Shown: positions 27,186-35,446 of the stretch, one piece after another
How the letters are laid out: each line of letters starts with the position of its first letter
How positions within the stretch are numbered: the stretch's first letter is position 1
NCBI GenBank assembly: GCA_020833645.1
Contig: JAJHRQ010000001.1
Location: 124,001-188,000 of the forward strand
Reading direction: 5' to 3'
Length of the DNA stretch: 64,000 nt
Source: Thermocrinis sp.
GTDB lineage: Bacteria; Aquificota; Aquificia; Aquificales; Aquificaceae
Translations under genes and position numbers: made by a program
Notes under the pieces: generated by a model
Databases searched by the model: none
What the model was told of the DNA's origin: nothing
Seen by the model: the letters and a program-made list of their open reading frames with translations, nothing else

Positions 27186-28718
27186 ATGCTGGTTAGGCTG
27201 AGCATAGACAAATTCCTTCTCATAGAAGGGCAGGAGCTGTTCTTTGACAGAGGTCTCAATGTGATCACGGGCGAGACGGGAACAGGAAAGTCCATGACCT
27301 TTTCTGCCCTTTCGTTTTTGATGGGGGAGCAGGGGGACTACGAGGAAGGCACCGCGGTGGAGGCGGAGATAGTCTTAGAGGATGAGGAGTTTATCCTAAG
27401 AAGAGAGATAAACAGAGGAAGGAGTAGGTTTTACCTCAATGGGCTCAGTAGTACCCAAAAGGTGGTCAAGGAAATCCTCTCAAGGGCTTTACTTTTTCAA
27501 AAGCAGGATGACAGGCTAAGAATTTTGAGAAGGGACTTCCAGAGGGATGTCTTCGATAAAAGCACGGGAGCCATTGAGCTGAGAAGGGAGTTTGAAAAAA
27601 TCTACCAACAATTAAAGGAGGTAGAAAAGGAGTTGGAACAACTTGCCCATCTGGAGAGGGAAAAGGACCTCCGGCTTAGAATACTCAAAGAGGAGCTAAG
27701 GGATATTGAAAAGGTGGGATGGTCGGAAGAGGAGTACGAGAGGGCTTTGGAGGTGCTAAAAAAGTACGCAGAGGGGGAGAGGATCAACAGGCTATCCCTT
27801 GAGGGGGTTGCACTGCTGGACGAAGTGTTAATACCCGGTTTGAAGAACTTGGCAAAGCTCTTGGAGGGCTTGGGGTTGAGCCAAGAAAAGGAAAGCCTCA
27901 CGCAAATTCAGGAGGAATTTCTTGAACTCAGAAAAAGGCTCTCCAACCTTTATGAAAGCTGGGACCTTGAGGAGATAGACCGGCTCAATCAGAAGGTCTT
28001 TGCGGTGCAGAGCTTGGAAAGAAGATACAAAAAGAGCTACAAAGAAGTTTTAGAGTTTGCCAAAGAGCTCAAAGAGGAGATAAAAAGGTTAGAAAGTATA
28101 GAGCTGAACCTTGAGGAGCTTCAAAGCAAGAGAGAAATACTAAGGGCTAAGCTCAGAGAGGTGGGGCAAAGGCTCAGTGCCAAGAGAAGGGAACAAAAGC
28201 CTGCCTTTGTAAGCATGGTAATGGATAGCTTGAAGGAGCTTGGTTTGGAAAAAGGGGTCTTTGATGTGCTCTTTGAAGAGAGGGAGGGACCCTTTGGCTT
28301 TGAGGATGTAAGGTTCTTGTTTTCCTCCTCCGGGGGAACACCCAAGGATTTGGCAGAGGTGGCCTCCGGTGGAGAAATCTCCCGTTTAGCCCTGAGCTTA
28401 TTTTTGCTCTCTCCGGCAGCCCAGACTTACCTTTTGGACGAGATAGACGTGGGCATAAGCGGAGAGACGTCCCTCAAGATGGCAAAGTTTTTGAAAAAAC
28501 TCTCATCAAAAATGCAGATCATAGCCATAACCCATTCGCCCGCCCTTGCTTCCGCAGGAGACAAACACTTTAGAACCTACCGGGAGGGCAACCAGGTATT
28601 AATAAAAGAGCTTGAAGGAGAAGAGCGCCTGCAAGAGGTGGCAAGGCTCATGGGCATAATAAACGACCAAACCCTTAAAGGTGCAATGGAGCTTATGAAG
28701 GAGGTGTGTGGTGTTTGA
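27186..28718 (+). CDS. recN: DNA repair ATPase RecN
   Basis: An SMC-like ATPase in double-strand-break repair. The N-terminal half has LVRLSIDKFLLIEGQEL and the P-loop ITGETGTGKSMTFSAL; a long coiled coil of Glu/Lys/Leu heptads fills residues 140-375; the C-terminal half has the ABC signature ASGGEISRLALSLFLL, Walker B TYLLDEIDVGIS and the His loop ITHSPALAS. The ORF track starts 23 codons earlier, in sequence that matches nothing; the ATG of MLVRLSI aligns with the family start. At 510 residues it is short because the coiled coil is compact. It lies divergent from the PsiE-like gene. Confidence 0.94.
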   Translation: MLVRLSIDKFLLIEGQELFFDRGLNVITGETGTGKSMTFSALSFLMGEQGDYEEGTAVEAEIVLEDEEFILRREINRGRSRFYLNGLSSTQKVVKEILSRALLFQKQDDRLRILRRDFQRDVFDKSTGAIELRREFEKIYQQLKEVEKELEQLAHLEREKDLRLRILKEELRDIEKVGWSEEEYERALEVLKKYAEGERINRLSLEGVALLDEVLIPGLKNLAKLLEGLGLSQEKESLTQIQEEFLELRKRLSNLYESWDLEEIDRLNQKVFAVQSLERRYKKSYKEVLEFAKELKEEIKRLESIELNLEELQSKREILRAKLREVGQRLSAKRREQKPAFVSMVMDSLKELGLEKGVFDVLFEEREGPFGFEDVRFLFSSSGGTPKDLAEVASGGEISRLALSLFLLSPAAQTYLLDEIDVGISGETSLKMAKFLKKLSSKMQIIAITHSPALASAGDKHFRTYREGNQVLIKELEGEERLQEVARLMGIINDQTLKGAMELMKEVCGV

Positions 28719-29385
28719 GGATGTCCTTCTGGCAAAGGAAAAAGTTGGAAGCTTTGTCCGTAGAAGGCTGGAGGAGTTTGAAAACTTGGGAAGGTTTGGA
28801 GAGACCTACTTTAACTTTAAGCCCTTTTTGGATGCGGAGTACAAGGCAGACCTATTCTCGGAACTTTGCTTTTGCCTGCTAACCGCCAACTCCTCTGCAA
28901 GCCTTGGCATAAAGGCACAGATGCAAATAGGAACGGAAGGGCTTAAAAGCTTGAGCTTGGAGGAGCTAACAGAAATGCTCTCTTCCCTTGGTCATAGGTT
29001 TGCCCGCCAAAGGGCAGAAAGGATCGTAAAGGCAAGGGAAAACTTTCACAGAACCTTAGAGCTTTTAAAGAATGGCTCAAACCCGCAAGAACTCAGAGAC
29101 CTTTTAAGTGATGCTCGCTCCAAATACAAAGTGGAGGGCTTTGGGTTAAAGGAAGCGTCCCATTTTTTACGAAACATCGGCTACAAGGATGTGGCAATAA
29201 TAGACAGACACATATTCAGGTTTTTGAAAGAGAAAAAGCTCATTCCAGACTACAAAACCGTAACGAGGAAAATATACCTTCAATCAGAGAAGGTCCTCAA
29301 GGAAGTGGCACAAGGGCTTGGCATGAGTTTGGCAGAACTTGACCTTTACGTGTTTTATCTAAAGACGGGAAAGGTGTTAAAGTAG
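28711..29385 (+). CDS. ogg: 8-oxoguanine DNA glycosylase/AP lyase, Ogg2 type
   Basis: A helix-hairpin-helix base-excision enzyme of the Ogg2 class common in archaea and thermophiles. The core motif GFGLKEASHFLRNIGYKDVAIIDRHIFRFL (quoted in part) has the hairpin, the catalytic Lys in GLKEASHF and the catalytic Asp in IIDRHI. It removes oxidised guanine and nicks the strand. Of two adjacent GTG codons the second has the better distance to the AAGGAGG site, inside the end of recN, so the two repair genes are coupled. The tail overlaps the convergent ArsA-like gene by nine bases. Confidence 0.9.
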   Translation: MFEDVLLAKEKVGSFVRRRLEEFENLGRFGETYFNFKPFLDAEYKADLFSELCFCLLTANSSASLGIKAQMQIGTEGLKSLSLEELTEMLSSLGHRFARQRAERIVKARENFHRTLELLKNGSNPQELRDLLSDARSKYKVEGFGLKEASHFLRNIGYKDVAIIDRHIFRFLKEKKLIPDYKTVTRKIYLQSEKVLKEVAQGLGMSLAELDLYVFYLKTGKVLK

Positions 29386-30174
29386 GGCGAGCCTTTCTAC
29401 GGGGATTTTTTTGAGGTTTTCAATTCCATAGGGGTCTTCTACCCTTGGGATGCTAAGTTCTTGGGTGGGTTCTTCAGAGCAGTTTATAACCCTCTTTGTT
29501 TTTATGAAGGTATTCTTTTCTAACATCTGTGCCTCTTGGAGGGCTAAGGGCTCCTGCCTTGCCACCGCAAAGAGCAATCCCTTTTCCCTTAAAGTTTCTG
29601 CCAAGAACTTTACTTTTTGGAGCCTTTCTTTGAGAAGTTGGGGTAGGTTTCTCTTCCTGTTCATAAACCGGTCTATCTCCTCCTGCCGTTGGCTGAGCTG
29701 GACCAAAAACTCAAGCCACTCTTGAACCAGGTTTAGAGAGTCAAAGAACCTGAGCACCTGTCCAGTGGGCGCAAAGTCCAAAACCACATACTCATACTGG
29801 GGCAAAAGCTCAGAAAGCTTATCAAAGACCGCAGTTTCCAAAGAGGTGGGAGAAGAAGAGATCAAGGACGCAAACCTTTTTGCACCCTCCAAGACGGAGG
29901 GAGAAAGGACATCCTCCAAGCCCTTTAAAACTCTATCCACATAGCTCCGGGCTAAGCTTTGGGCATCAAATTCCACCGCATAAAGATTTGGGAGAACCTG
30001 AGTAATACTGCTTCCTACCGATGTTTTGAGTATGCCGGAAAGGGAATGTGCTGGGTCCAAGGAAGCCAAAAGGGTTTTGCCCTTCTCAGAAAGCCACAGG
30101 GCTAAGGCACAGGCTAAGGTGCTTTTGCCAACGCCACCCTTCCCTCCAAACATATAAACCTTTTTTAACAGCAC
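29377..30174 (-). CDS. ArsA/Get3-like ATPase
   Basis: A P-loop ATPase of the SIMIBI class. The deviant Walker A is GGKGGVGKSTLACALALWL near residue 9, followed by ASLDPAHSLSGIL (switch I), YVVLDFAPTGQVLRFFDSL (switch II) and KTKRVINCSEE. At 265 residues it is shorter than ArsA or Get3 and lacks an obvious C-terminal methionine-rich client groove. No arsenite genes are nearby, so metalloid pumping is unlikely; a chaperone or redox-cofactor role with its neighbour is more plausible. It overlaps the upstream CC-tailed gene by ten bases. Confidence 0.85.
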   Translation of the reverse strand: MLLKKVYMFGGKGGVGKSTLACALALWLSEKGKTLLASLDPAHSLSGILKTSVGSSITQVLPNLYAVEFDAQSLARSYVDRVLKGLEDVLSPSVLEGAKRFASLISSSPTSLETAVFDKLSELLPQYEYVVLDFAPTGQVLRFFDSLNLVQEWLEFLVQLSQRQEEIDRFMNRKRNLPQLLKERLQKVKFLAETLREKGLLFAVARQEPLALQEAQMLEKNTFIKTKRVINCSEEPTQELSIPRVEDPYGIENLKKIPVERLALL

Positions 30175-30419
30175 GGTAGAAAGTCAAGCTTGGAGTGGTC
30201 TATGCCCAAGGTTTTGTGCCAAAGGTGAAATTCAGACAAAAGCTCCGGATAAAGGTCCAAAAGGTATATACCTAACGGATTGTCAAGACCGAACCATTCT
30301 AAGAACATAGAAAAGAGGAGGGCAGACCTCAGGTCTCTGAAGTCCGTCTCCACGGGTTTTTTAAAGTGAAGCTGGACAAACTCCGAAAAGAGTTTTCTTA
30401 CTTTATGCTCAAGATCCAC
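30165..30419 (-). CDS. Small CC-tailed protein (cory-CC-star type), partner of the ArsA-like ATPase
   Basis: 84 residues, soluble, with the central stretch TDFRDLRSALLFSMFLEWFG and NPLGIYLLDLYPELLSEFH, ending in two cysteines directly before the stop (DFLPCC). This resembles the small family I know as cory-CC-star, found beside ArsA-type ATPases. The ORF track begins inside the cytochrome gene; I choose the GTG at VDLEHKVRK, as no ATG is available before the core, but there is no good ribosome site. The terminal CC pair suggests metal or thiol chemistry. Its start overlaps the end of cytochrome c-552. Confidence 0.72.
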   Translation of the reverse strand: MDLEHKVRKLFSEFVQLHFKKPVETDFRDLRSALLFSMFLEWFGLDNPLGIYLLDLYPELLSEFHLWHKTLGIDHSKLDFLPCC

Positions 30420-30694
30420 TGGGCGAGTTGCTTGGCTTCTGCGTCGGTCACATTTTGAGGAGGCATGGGTATAGAACCCCAAACGCCAGCACCACCTTTC
30501 TTGATCTTGTTAGCCAAGTAATCCACCGCGTCAGGCTTGCCCGCATACTTCTTGGCTATGTCCGCATAGGAAGGTCCCACCTTCTTGGCGTTCGTAGCGT
30601 GGCATGCCATACAGCCCTTTTGTTGGGCGAGCTGTTGGTTGGCAAAGGATACGCTTACAAGACCTACCGCCAGTAGCATAAGCACCTTCTTCAT
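30398..30694 (-). CDS. Cytochrome c-552, periplasmic electron carrier
   Basis: An 18-residue signal peptide is followed by a class I cytochrome c of 80 residues. The heme site is GCMACH near residue 27, and the Met ligand lies in SIPMPPQNV. The mature sequence (QKGCMACHATNAKKVGPSYA, ending EAKQLAQWILSIK) is very close to cytochrome c-552 of Hydrogenobacter thermophilus as I remember it. It carries electrons between the bc1 complex and terminal oxidases. It has an AGGAGGTG ribosome site. Confidence 0.95.
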   Translation of the reverse strand: MKKVLMLLAVGLVSVSFANQQLAQQKGCMACHATNAKKVGPSYADIAKKYAGKPDAVDYLANKIKKGGAGVWGSIPMPPQNVTDAEAKQLAQWILSIK

Positions 30695-30726
30695 GACAAC
30701 ACCTCCTAAAAAAGGTTATTCTGTAT

Positions 30727-30755
30727 ATTATAATTTAGGAAAACCCACATGAAAA
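30727..30755 (-). promoter_or_regulatory. Probable cytochrome c-552 promoter
   Basis: On the minus strand TTTTCA is followed after 17 bases by a perfect TATAAT, about 33 bases before the cytochrome ATG. On the plus strand a TATAAT overlaps it, offset by two bases, which may serve the divergent murI. Confidence 0.5.
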
Positions 30756-30759
30756 AAAC

Positions 30760-31536
30760 ATGAAAAATATCATGAAAATTGGCGTCTTTGACTCAGGCGT
30801 GGGTGGGCTAACCGTTTTAAAAGCCCTCAGGGAAGAGTTGCCTTCCGTAGATTTTTTTTACCTGGGGGATACCGCCCGGGTGCCCTACGGTGGCAAGTCC
30901 AAGGAGACCATCCAAAGATACAGCCTTGAGTGTGCAGAGTTTCTTCTGTCCTTTGGCATAGAGCTATTGGTGGTTGCCTGCAACACCGCCAGTGCTTACG
31001 CCCTTGAACTTCTAAGAGAGAGCTTAACCATACCCGTGGTTGGGGTAGTCCAGCCCGGCGTTGAACAAGCCCTGAAGGTCTCAAAGACCAAAAGAATAGG
31101 TGTAATAGGCACGAGGGGCACAGTGCAAAGTGCGGTATATCAAAACCTTTTAAAGGAACAGGGCGCACAGCCCATAGCCAAAGCTTGCCCCCTCTTTGTT
31201 CCCTTAGTGGAGGAGGGTATAATCAACGGCAAGATAGCCCAAAGCGTGGTGGAGTATTACTTGGAAGAGCTGAAGGGTAAGGTGGATACCCTCATACTTG
31301 CTTGCACCCACTATCCCCTATTAAAAGAGACCATAAGGGAGTACATGGGAGATGTGGAGATTGTGGATTCTGCCCAAGCGGTTGCCCAAGAAGTCAAAAA
31401 GTTGGCAAAGAACGAAGGGAATGGGACCCTGAGGCTCTTTTTTACCGATAACTCACCCAACCTAAGCCATCTTATAAAGCTGATCCTCGGAGAGGAGCAA
31501 AGCTACGAGACTATACCTGTCCTTTGTAAGCTCTGA
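30760..31536 (+). CDS. murI: Glutamate racemase MurI
   Basis: Makes D-glutamate for peptidoglycan. Both catalytic cysteines are in place: VVACNTASAYALE near residue 75 and LACTHYPLLKETI near residue 185; the start KIGVFDSGVGGLTVLKAL is diagnostic. The start is ambiguous: ATGs four codons apart are in frame, and neither has a good ribosome site. The leader holds three ATGAAAA runs; the first is out of frame. dtd follows after two bases. Confidence 0.95.
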   Translation: MKNIMKIGVFDSGVGGLTVLKALREELPSVDFFYLGDTARVPYGGKSKETIQRYSLECAEFLLSFGIELLVVACNTASAYALELLRESLTIPVVGVVQPGVEQALKVSKTKRIGVIGTRGTVQSAVYQNLLKEQGAQPIAKACPLFVPLVEEGIINGKIAQSVVEYYLEELKGKVDTLILACTHYPLLKETIREYMGDVEIVDSAQAVAQEVKKLAKNEGNGTLRLFFTDNSPNLSHLIKLILGEEQSYETIPVLCKL

Positions 31537-31538
31537 AC

Positions 31539-31973
31539 ATGCGCGCCTTAGTGCAAAGGGTAAAGGCTTCTTGGGTGGTGGTGGATGGTAAAGAGGTGGG
31601 GAGGATAGAAAAGGGACTGAACATACTCCTTGGGGTCAGGGTGGGAGACACGGAGGAAAAGGTGGATAAGCTGGTGGAAAAGGTGGTACATCTTAGAATA
31701 TTTGAGGACGAAAGGGGTAAGTTTCAGTATTCCCTCTTGGATGTGAAGGGCTCCGCCCTTGTGGTTTCCCAATTTACCCTTTATGCCAACACTCAAAAGG
31801 GCAGAAGACCCAGCTTTGAGGAGGCAGAAAGGCCAGAGAGGGCAAAAGAACTCTATGAACTCTTTGTCAAAAAGCTTTCCCAGTATGTGCCCGTGCAGAC
31901 GGGCATCTTTGGTGCCCATATGGAGGTTTTCATAATAAACGACGGACCCGTAACCATCCTCTTGGAGGTTTAA
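31539..31973 (+). CDS. dtd: D-aminoacyl-tRNA deacylase
   Basis: Removes D-amino acids wrongly attached to tRNA. The start MRALVQRVKASWVVVDG, the SQFTLYA motif and the cis-GlyPro-bearing NDGPVTILLE at the C-terminus identify it. Its 144 residues are normal. The pairing with murI, a producer of a D-amino acid, is thematically neat. Its stop overlaps the end of the PLD-HerA gene by four bases. Confidence 0.95.
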   Translation: MRALVQRVKASWVVVDGKEVGRIEKGLNILLGVRVGDTEEKVDKLVEKVVHLRIFEDERGKFQYSLLDVKGSALVVSQFTLYANTQKGRRPSFEEAERPERAKELYELFVKKLSQYVPVQTGIFGAHMEVFIINDGPVTILLEV

Positions 31974-33835
31974 AGCTCAATCTCCAAGAGCATACCAAAG
32001 GGCACTGCCAGACCGCTCAGATATAGTGCTCCCGGTCTAAGAAGAGACAACAAGTTCAAAAGCCCCCACTCCCTCTCTCCAAAGAACACGGACACCGCGT
32101 CTAAGTCGTTCTTGGAAACCAAACGGAATGTGGCTTGTGTATTCATCTGAGAAAGTATGTATTTATTCAAGTTTGCGGGTCTTTGGGTTATGGCTATAAG
32201 ACCAACGCCAAACTTTCTACCCTCCAAGGCTATCCTCTTTGTCATCTGAAGGGCTATGTTTTCCCTTCCCGTAGGCAGGTCAATGGCACCCCTCTCCGGT
32301 GCAAAGTTGTGGGCTTCCTCAAGGACTATTATCCGCTTCCCACCATCCTTCATTGAAGAGAGGAATATCTCCTTCATGATAAGCCCCAATATGTTCAGGC
32401 GGGACTCTGGGTCTGCCAGATCGCTCAAATCACATATAACCAGTGGCCTTTTAGAATTCACCACCTCCTTTGCCCTTTCCCATATTAACCTTTGATTTCT
32501 CACTACATCCTCTCCAAAGTCCCTTGAAAGGAGCTCCAAAAGGTCTTCCGCCTGCTCTTTAATGTCCGCGGGTGCATCAAGGAGAATATCCTCCAAGCTC
32601 CTTTCACTGTAGGCGATCTTTTCCAAATCTGGCTTTAGGGACCTCCTTATTTTTCCAAAGAAAGCCTGCTCTTGGGAGGACCTTTCTCCCACTTCAAAGC
32701 CATACTTTTTGAACAACTCCTTTATGTCCTCCACACCTACGGGAAAGAGGGTATAGGGAAACTTCACATAATCTATGAATTCTTCGTTTTCTTTCAGCTT
32801 TTTGAAATACTCTCCAAAAAGGTCTATGACAAAAACTTGGGCGTAGCCTTTGTCCTTTATGTCCTTTAAAAGCCGAATTACAAAGGTGGTCTTCCCAGAA
32901 CCTGTGGTGCCAAGCACCGCCATATGCATGGTGGCAATCTTTGTAAGGTCCAAGTAGGCGGGTATGCCCACGCCAAAAAGCTTGCCCGCAAGGACCTTAA
33001 CCTCCATCGGATAGCCGGACATGTTGGTACCCATAAGTTCCTTCAATTCCTCCTCTTCTTCCATCCTCACAAACTGGGTGCCCACCTCCAAAGTCTTCAA
33101 GGGAACTCCAAAGAGGCTCTCCTTTTCCTTTTCCCTGTGCTTTATGTATTCGCAAACTACATGAACCTTCCCCACCTTTATCCTTCCACCCTCCTCCGCT
33201 ATGCTGTTTATGAGGGCAACTACCCAGTCCTTTTGAAGGCTACTTAGCTTTAGGCTAAGGCTATCAGGACCCAAGGTGCTAACGTTTCTGAGCTTACAGA
33301 CCAAAAAGCCCTTGTCTGTGTTTACCTTCAAGAAGCTCTCCTCAGGTAGGTCTTCCAAAAGCAAAACCTCCAACTCGGTGGAAGAGTGTGCCCTCAGAGC
33401 AACCGCCACTGTGTTTTTGTCCAGCTTAACAGACGATCCCTTTAAAAGCTCCCAAAGGGCCAAAAGCTCCTTTATCTTCTCTTCCTCTTCAACCAGCACC
33501 ATCGCTTCCAAGTTGCCTTCCACAGTGCCCGAGTAAGTGAGGTTTGCAGACCCCACATAGGCTTTTTTTTCATCCAATATCAAAAACTTGGCATGCAATC
33601 GTGGGTTTATGTACACTTCTCCACCAAAGTCCCTTATGGCTTTGAAAACCCTGTAGTCTGTGATTTCAAGGTCCCTTCTTTCTCCAGCCCTCAGGATAAC
33701 CTCCAACTTTACCTGAGGTTTGAGGGCTTTTATAAGTTCCTCCAAGACCTCCCCTTTGATCCACGGAGACGCAACCCTGAGGGAATTTTGAACTTGGGAG
33801 ATCTCCCTTATAAGTTTGTCAATGAGTGCGTCCAC
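31970..33835 (-). CDS. Phospholipase D-type nuclease fused to HerA-like ATPase
   Basis: 621 residues. Residues 1-125 form one PLD-type domain with a single HKD motif, HAKFLILDEKKAYVGSANLT at 81-100; two such domains would have to pair, as in Nuc-type nucleases. Residues of about 245-300 look like a HAS barrel. A HerA/FtsK-type ATPase follows: Walker A LGTTGSGKTTF (308), Walker B IIVLEEAHNF (502) and the sensor stretch GVGLIAITQRPANLN (543). HerA proteins form hexameric DNA translocases, usually with NurA nuclease; here the nuclease is built in. A role in DNA end processing or phage defence is inference. It stands alone on its strand, with no NurA next to it. Confidence 0.85.
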   Translation of the reverse strand: MDALIDKLIREISQVQNSLRVASPWIKGEVLEELIKALKPQVKLEVILRAGERRDLEITDYRVFKAIRDFGGEVYINPRLHAKFLILDEKKAYVGSANLTYSGTVEGNLEAMVLVEEEEKIKELLALWELLKGSSVKLDKNTVAVALRAHSSTELEVLLLEDLPEESFLKVNTDKGFLVCKLRNVSTLGPDSLSLKLSSLQKDWVVALINSIAEEGGRIKVGKVHVVCEYIKHREKEKESLFGVPLKTLEVGTQFVRMEEEEELKELMGTNMSGYPMEVKVLAGKLFGVGIPAYLDLTKIATMHMAVLGTTGSGKTTFVIRLLKDIKDKGYAQVFVIDLFGEYFKKLKENEEFIDYVKFPYTLFPVGVEDIKELFKKYGFEVGERSSQEQAFFGKIRRSLKPDLEKIAYSERSLEDILLDAPADIKEQAEDLLELLSRDFGEDVVRNQRLIWERAKEVVNSKRPLVICDLSDLADPESRLNILGLIMKEIFLSSMKDGGKRIIVLEEAHNFAPERGAIDLPTGRENIALQMTKRIALEGRKFGVGLIAITQRPANLNKYILSQMNTQATFRLVSKNDLDAVSVFFGEREWGLLNLLSLLRPGALYLSGLAVPFGMLLEIEL

Positions 33836-33853
33836 AGGAATATTTTATTCTTC

Positions 33854-33949
33854 ATGGAACTCTTGCTCTATGTTCTATTTCTTGTCCTTTTAACCCTTTT
33901 TATTTTTGGCTTTCTTCATTGGTATGGCAAGTTTATGAGTGGAGGCTGA
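33854..33949 (+). CDS. Possible 31-residue single-pass membrane protein
   Basis: An ATG opens 31 codons that encode almost only one helix (MELLLYVLFLVLLTLFIFGF) plus a short basic tail ending YGKFMSGG. Size and layout recall mini-subunits of terminal oxidases, but no oxidase gene is near. The ribosome site is weak (AGGAA, far upstream). It could be chance in a T-rich region. Confidence 0.35.
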   Translation: MELLLYVLFLVLLTLFIFGFLHWYGKFMSGG

Positions 33950-33967
33950 AGGCTCAGAACCAAGTTT

Positions 33968-34094
33968 TTAAGCCCACCCCTTCCGCTCTTCACACCGTGG
34001 GGAGATGCCACACCCTTCATGTTCTTTTCCCTCAGCACAAGGCTTACACCCTAGGGCTTAACACTAAAAGGCTAAAAACAATTAGCTTTTTCAT
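33968..34094 (-). pseudogene. Small lipoprotein gene with a one-base frameshift
   Basis: A strong ribosome site (AAAAGGAGG) precedes ATG and the start MKKLIVFSLLVL. The frame then ends early, but the +1 frame continues ALGCKPCAEGKEHEGCGISP and ends RKGWA. Removing one A at about 34056 gives a 41-residue lipoprotein with a good lipobox (LALGC) and four further cysteines in the mature part. A Cys-rich mini-lipoprotein would sit on the periplasmic face of a membrane. Its function is unknown. Confidence 0.6.
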
Positions 34095-34211
34095 GGCGAA
34101 AACCTCCTTTTAAGGTTGATTTTTTAATCTTAGCCCCGAGGGAATGTTAATTCAAGCCTTTTATTTAAAGTCCGGCGCCCTCAGGTCTTTAAATAATGCC
34201 CCAACTTTGCT

Positions 34212-34217
34212 TATAAT
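34212..34217 (+). promoter_or_regulatory. Probable -10 box of the tRNA-Ser promoter
   Basis: TATAAT lies 12 bases before the mature tRNA end. No clear -35 hexamer is seen; TTAAAT lies near the right distance. Confidence 0.45.
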
Positions 34218-34229
34218 TAATATTAGTTA

Positions 34230-34324
<95 letters not shown>

Positions 34325-34330
34325 AAAACT

Positions 34331-35446
34331 ATGAAAAGAGCCATCTTAGCCCTTGAAGACGGAACCTACTTTGTGGGTTATTCCTTCGGTGCAGAGGGGG
34401 AGACCTTAGGAGAGGTGGTCTTTAACACCTCCATGACCGGATATCAGGAAATCCTCACGGACCCCTCCTACAAAGGGCAGATCGTAGTCTTAACCTACAC
34501 CCAAATAGGAAACTACGGGGTAAATGATAAAGATGTGGAGTCCGATAGGGTTCAGGTCAATGGACTTGTAATAAAGGAGCTTTCTCCCATATACAGCAAC
34601 TGGAGGGCAAAGAAGTCTTTGGATGAGTATTTGAAAGAAAACCAAGTTTTAGGTATATGGGGAATAGACACGAGGGCTCTGGTCAAAAGAATAAGGGAAA
34701 AGGGTGCCATAAAGGGCATCATATCTACCGTAGATTTGGACCCAAAGAGTTTGGTTCAGAAGGCAAAGAGCTACGCAGACATTTCGGAGCTAGACCTGGT
34801 CCAAGAGGTTGCCACCAAAGAGATATACTACTGGAATGAAGGAGACTGGGACCTAAGGAAGGGATACATACTTAAGGAAAACCAAAAGCCCCTCATCGCG
34901 GTGGTGGATTTTGGTGTCAAAAAGAACATACTCAGAAGGCTCACCCAAGAAGGAGCAAGGGTGGTGGTGATACCACCGGAGAACGCCCAGAAGACCATAG
35001 AGCAAATTAAACCTTCCGCCATCTTTCTCTCCAACGGACCGGGAGACCCCCGAAGGGTGGTGGAGGGCATAAGGCTGGTGCGCGCATACATGGAAAAACT
35101 GCCCATCATGGGCATATGTCTCGGGCATCAGATCATAGGCTTAGCCCTCGGTGGAAGGACCTACAAGCTGAAGTTTGGACATCATGGAGGGAACCATCCG
35201 GTAAAGGACCTGCGCACCGGGAGAATTCACATAACCGCCCAAAACCACAACTTTGCGGTGGATCCTGAGAGCCTCAAAGATGTAGAGATAACCCACATAA
35301 ACCTTTTGGACCAAACCTTGGAAGGCTTTAGGCACAAGCATCTGCCCATATACTGCGTCCAGTTTCATCCGGAGGCATCTCCGGGACCACACGACGCCTT
35401 TGACGTGTTCAAAGAGTTTATAAACCTTGCATGCCAAACACAGTAA
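34331..35446 (+). CDS. carA: Carbamoyl-phosphate synthase small subunit CarA
   Basis: The glutaminase subunit that feeds ammonia to CarB for pyrimidines and arginine. The N-terminal domain begins RAILALEDGTYFVGYSFGAE; the class I glutaminase triad includes the nucleophile in PIMGICLGHQIIG and the His/Glu pair in VQFHPEASPGPHD. At 371 residues it is typical. There is no ribosome site between the tRNA and the ATG, so it is probably leaderless after tRNA processing. Its stop lies inside the start of ftsI. Confidence 0.96.
   Translation: MKRAILALEDGTYFVGYSFGAEGETLGEVVFNTSMTGYQEILTDPSYKGQIVVLTYTQIGNYGVNDKDVESDRVQVNGLVIKELSPIYSNWRAKKSLDEYLKENQVLGIWGIDTRALVKRIREKGAIKGIISTVDLDPKSLVQKAKSYADISELDLVQEVATKEIYYWNEGDWDLRKGYILKENQKPLIAVVDFGVKKNILRRLTQEGARVVVIPPENAQKTIEQIKPSAIFLSNGPGDPRRVVEGIRLVRAYMEKLPIMGICLGHQIIGLALGGRTYKLKFGHHGGNHPVKDLRTGRIHITAQNHNFAVDPESLKDVEITHINLLDQTLEGFRHKHLPIYCVQFHPEASPGPHDAFDVFKEFINLACQTQ

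Noticed and set aside
34114-34211. Possible gene between the lipoprotein remnant and tRNA-Ser
   Set aside because: AT-rich stretch with no frame beyond a few codons; nothing seen apart from the likely tRNA promoter.
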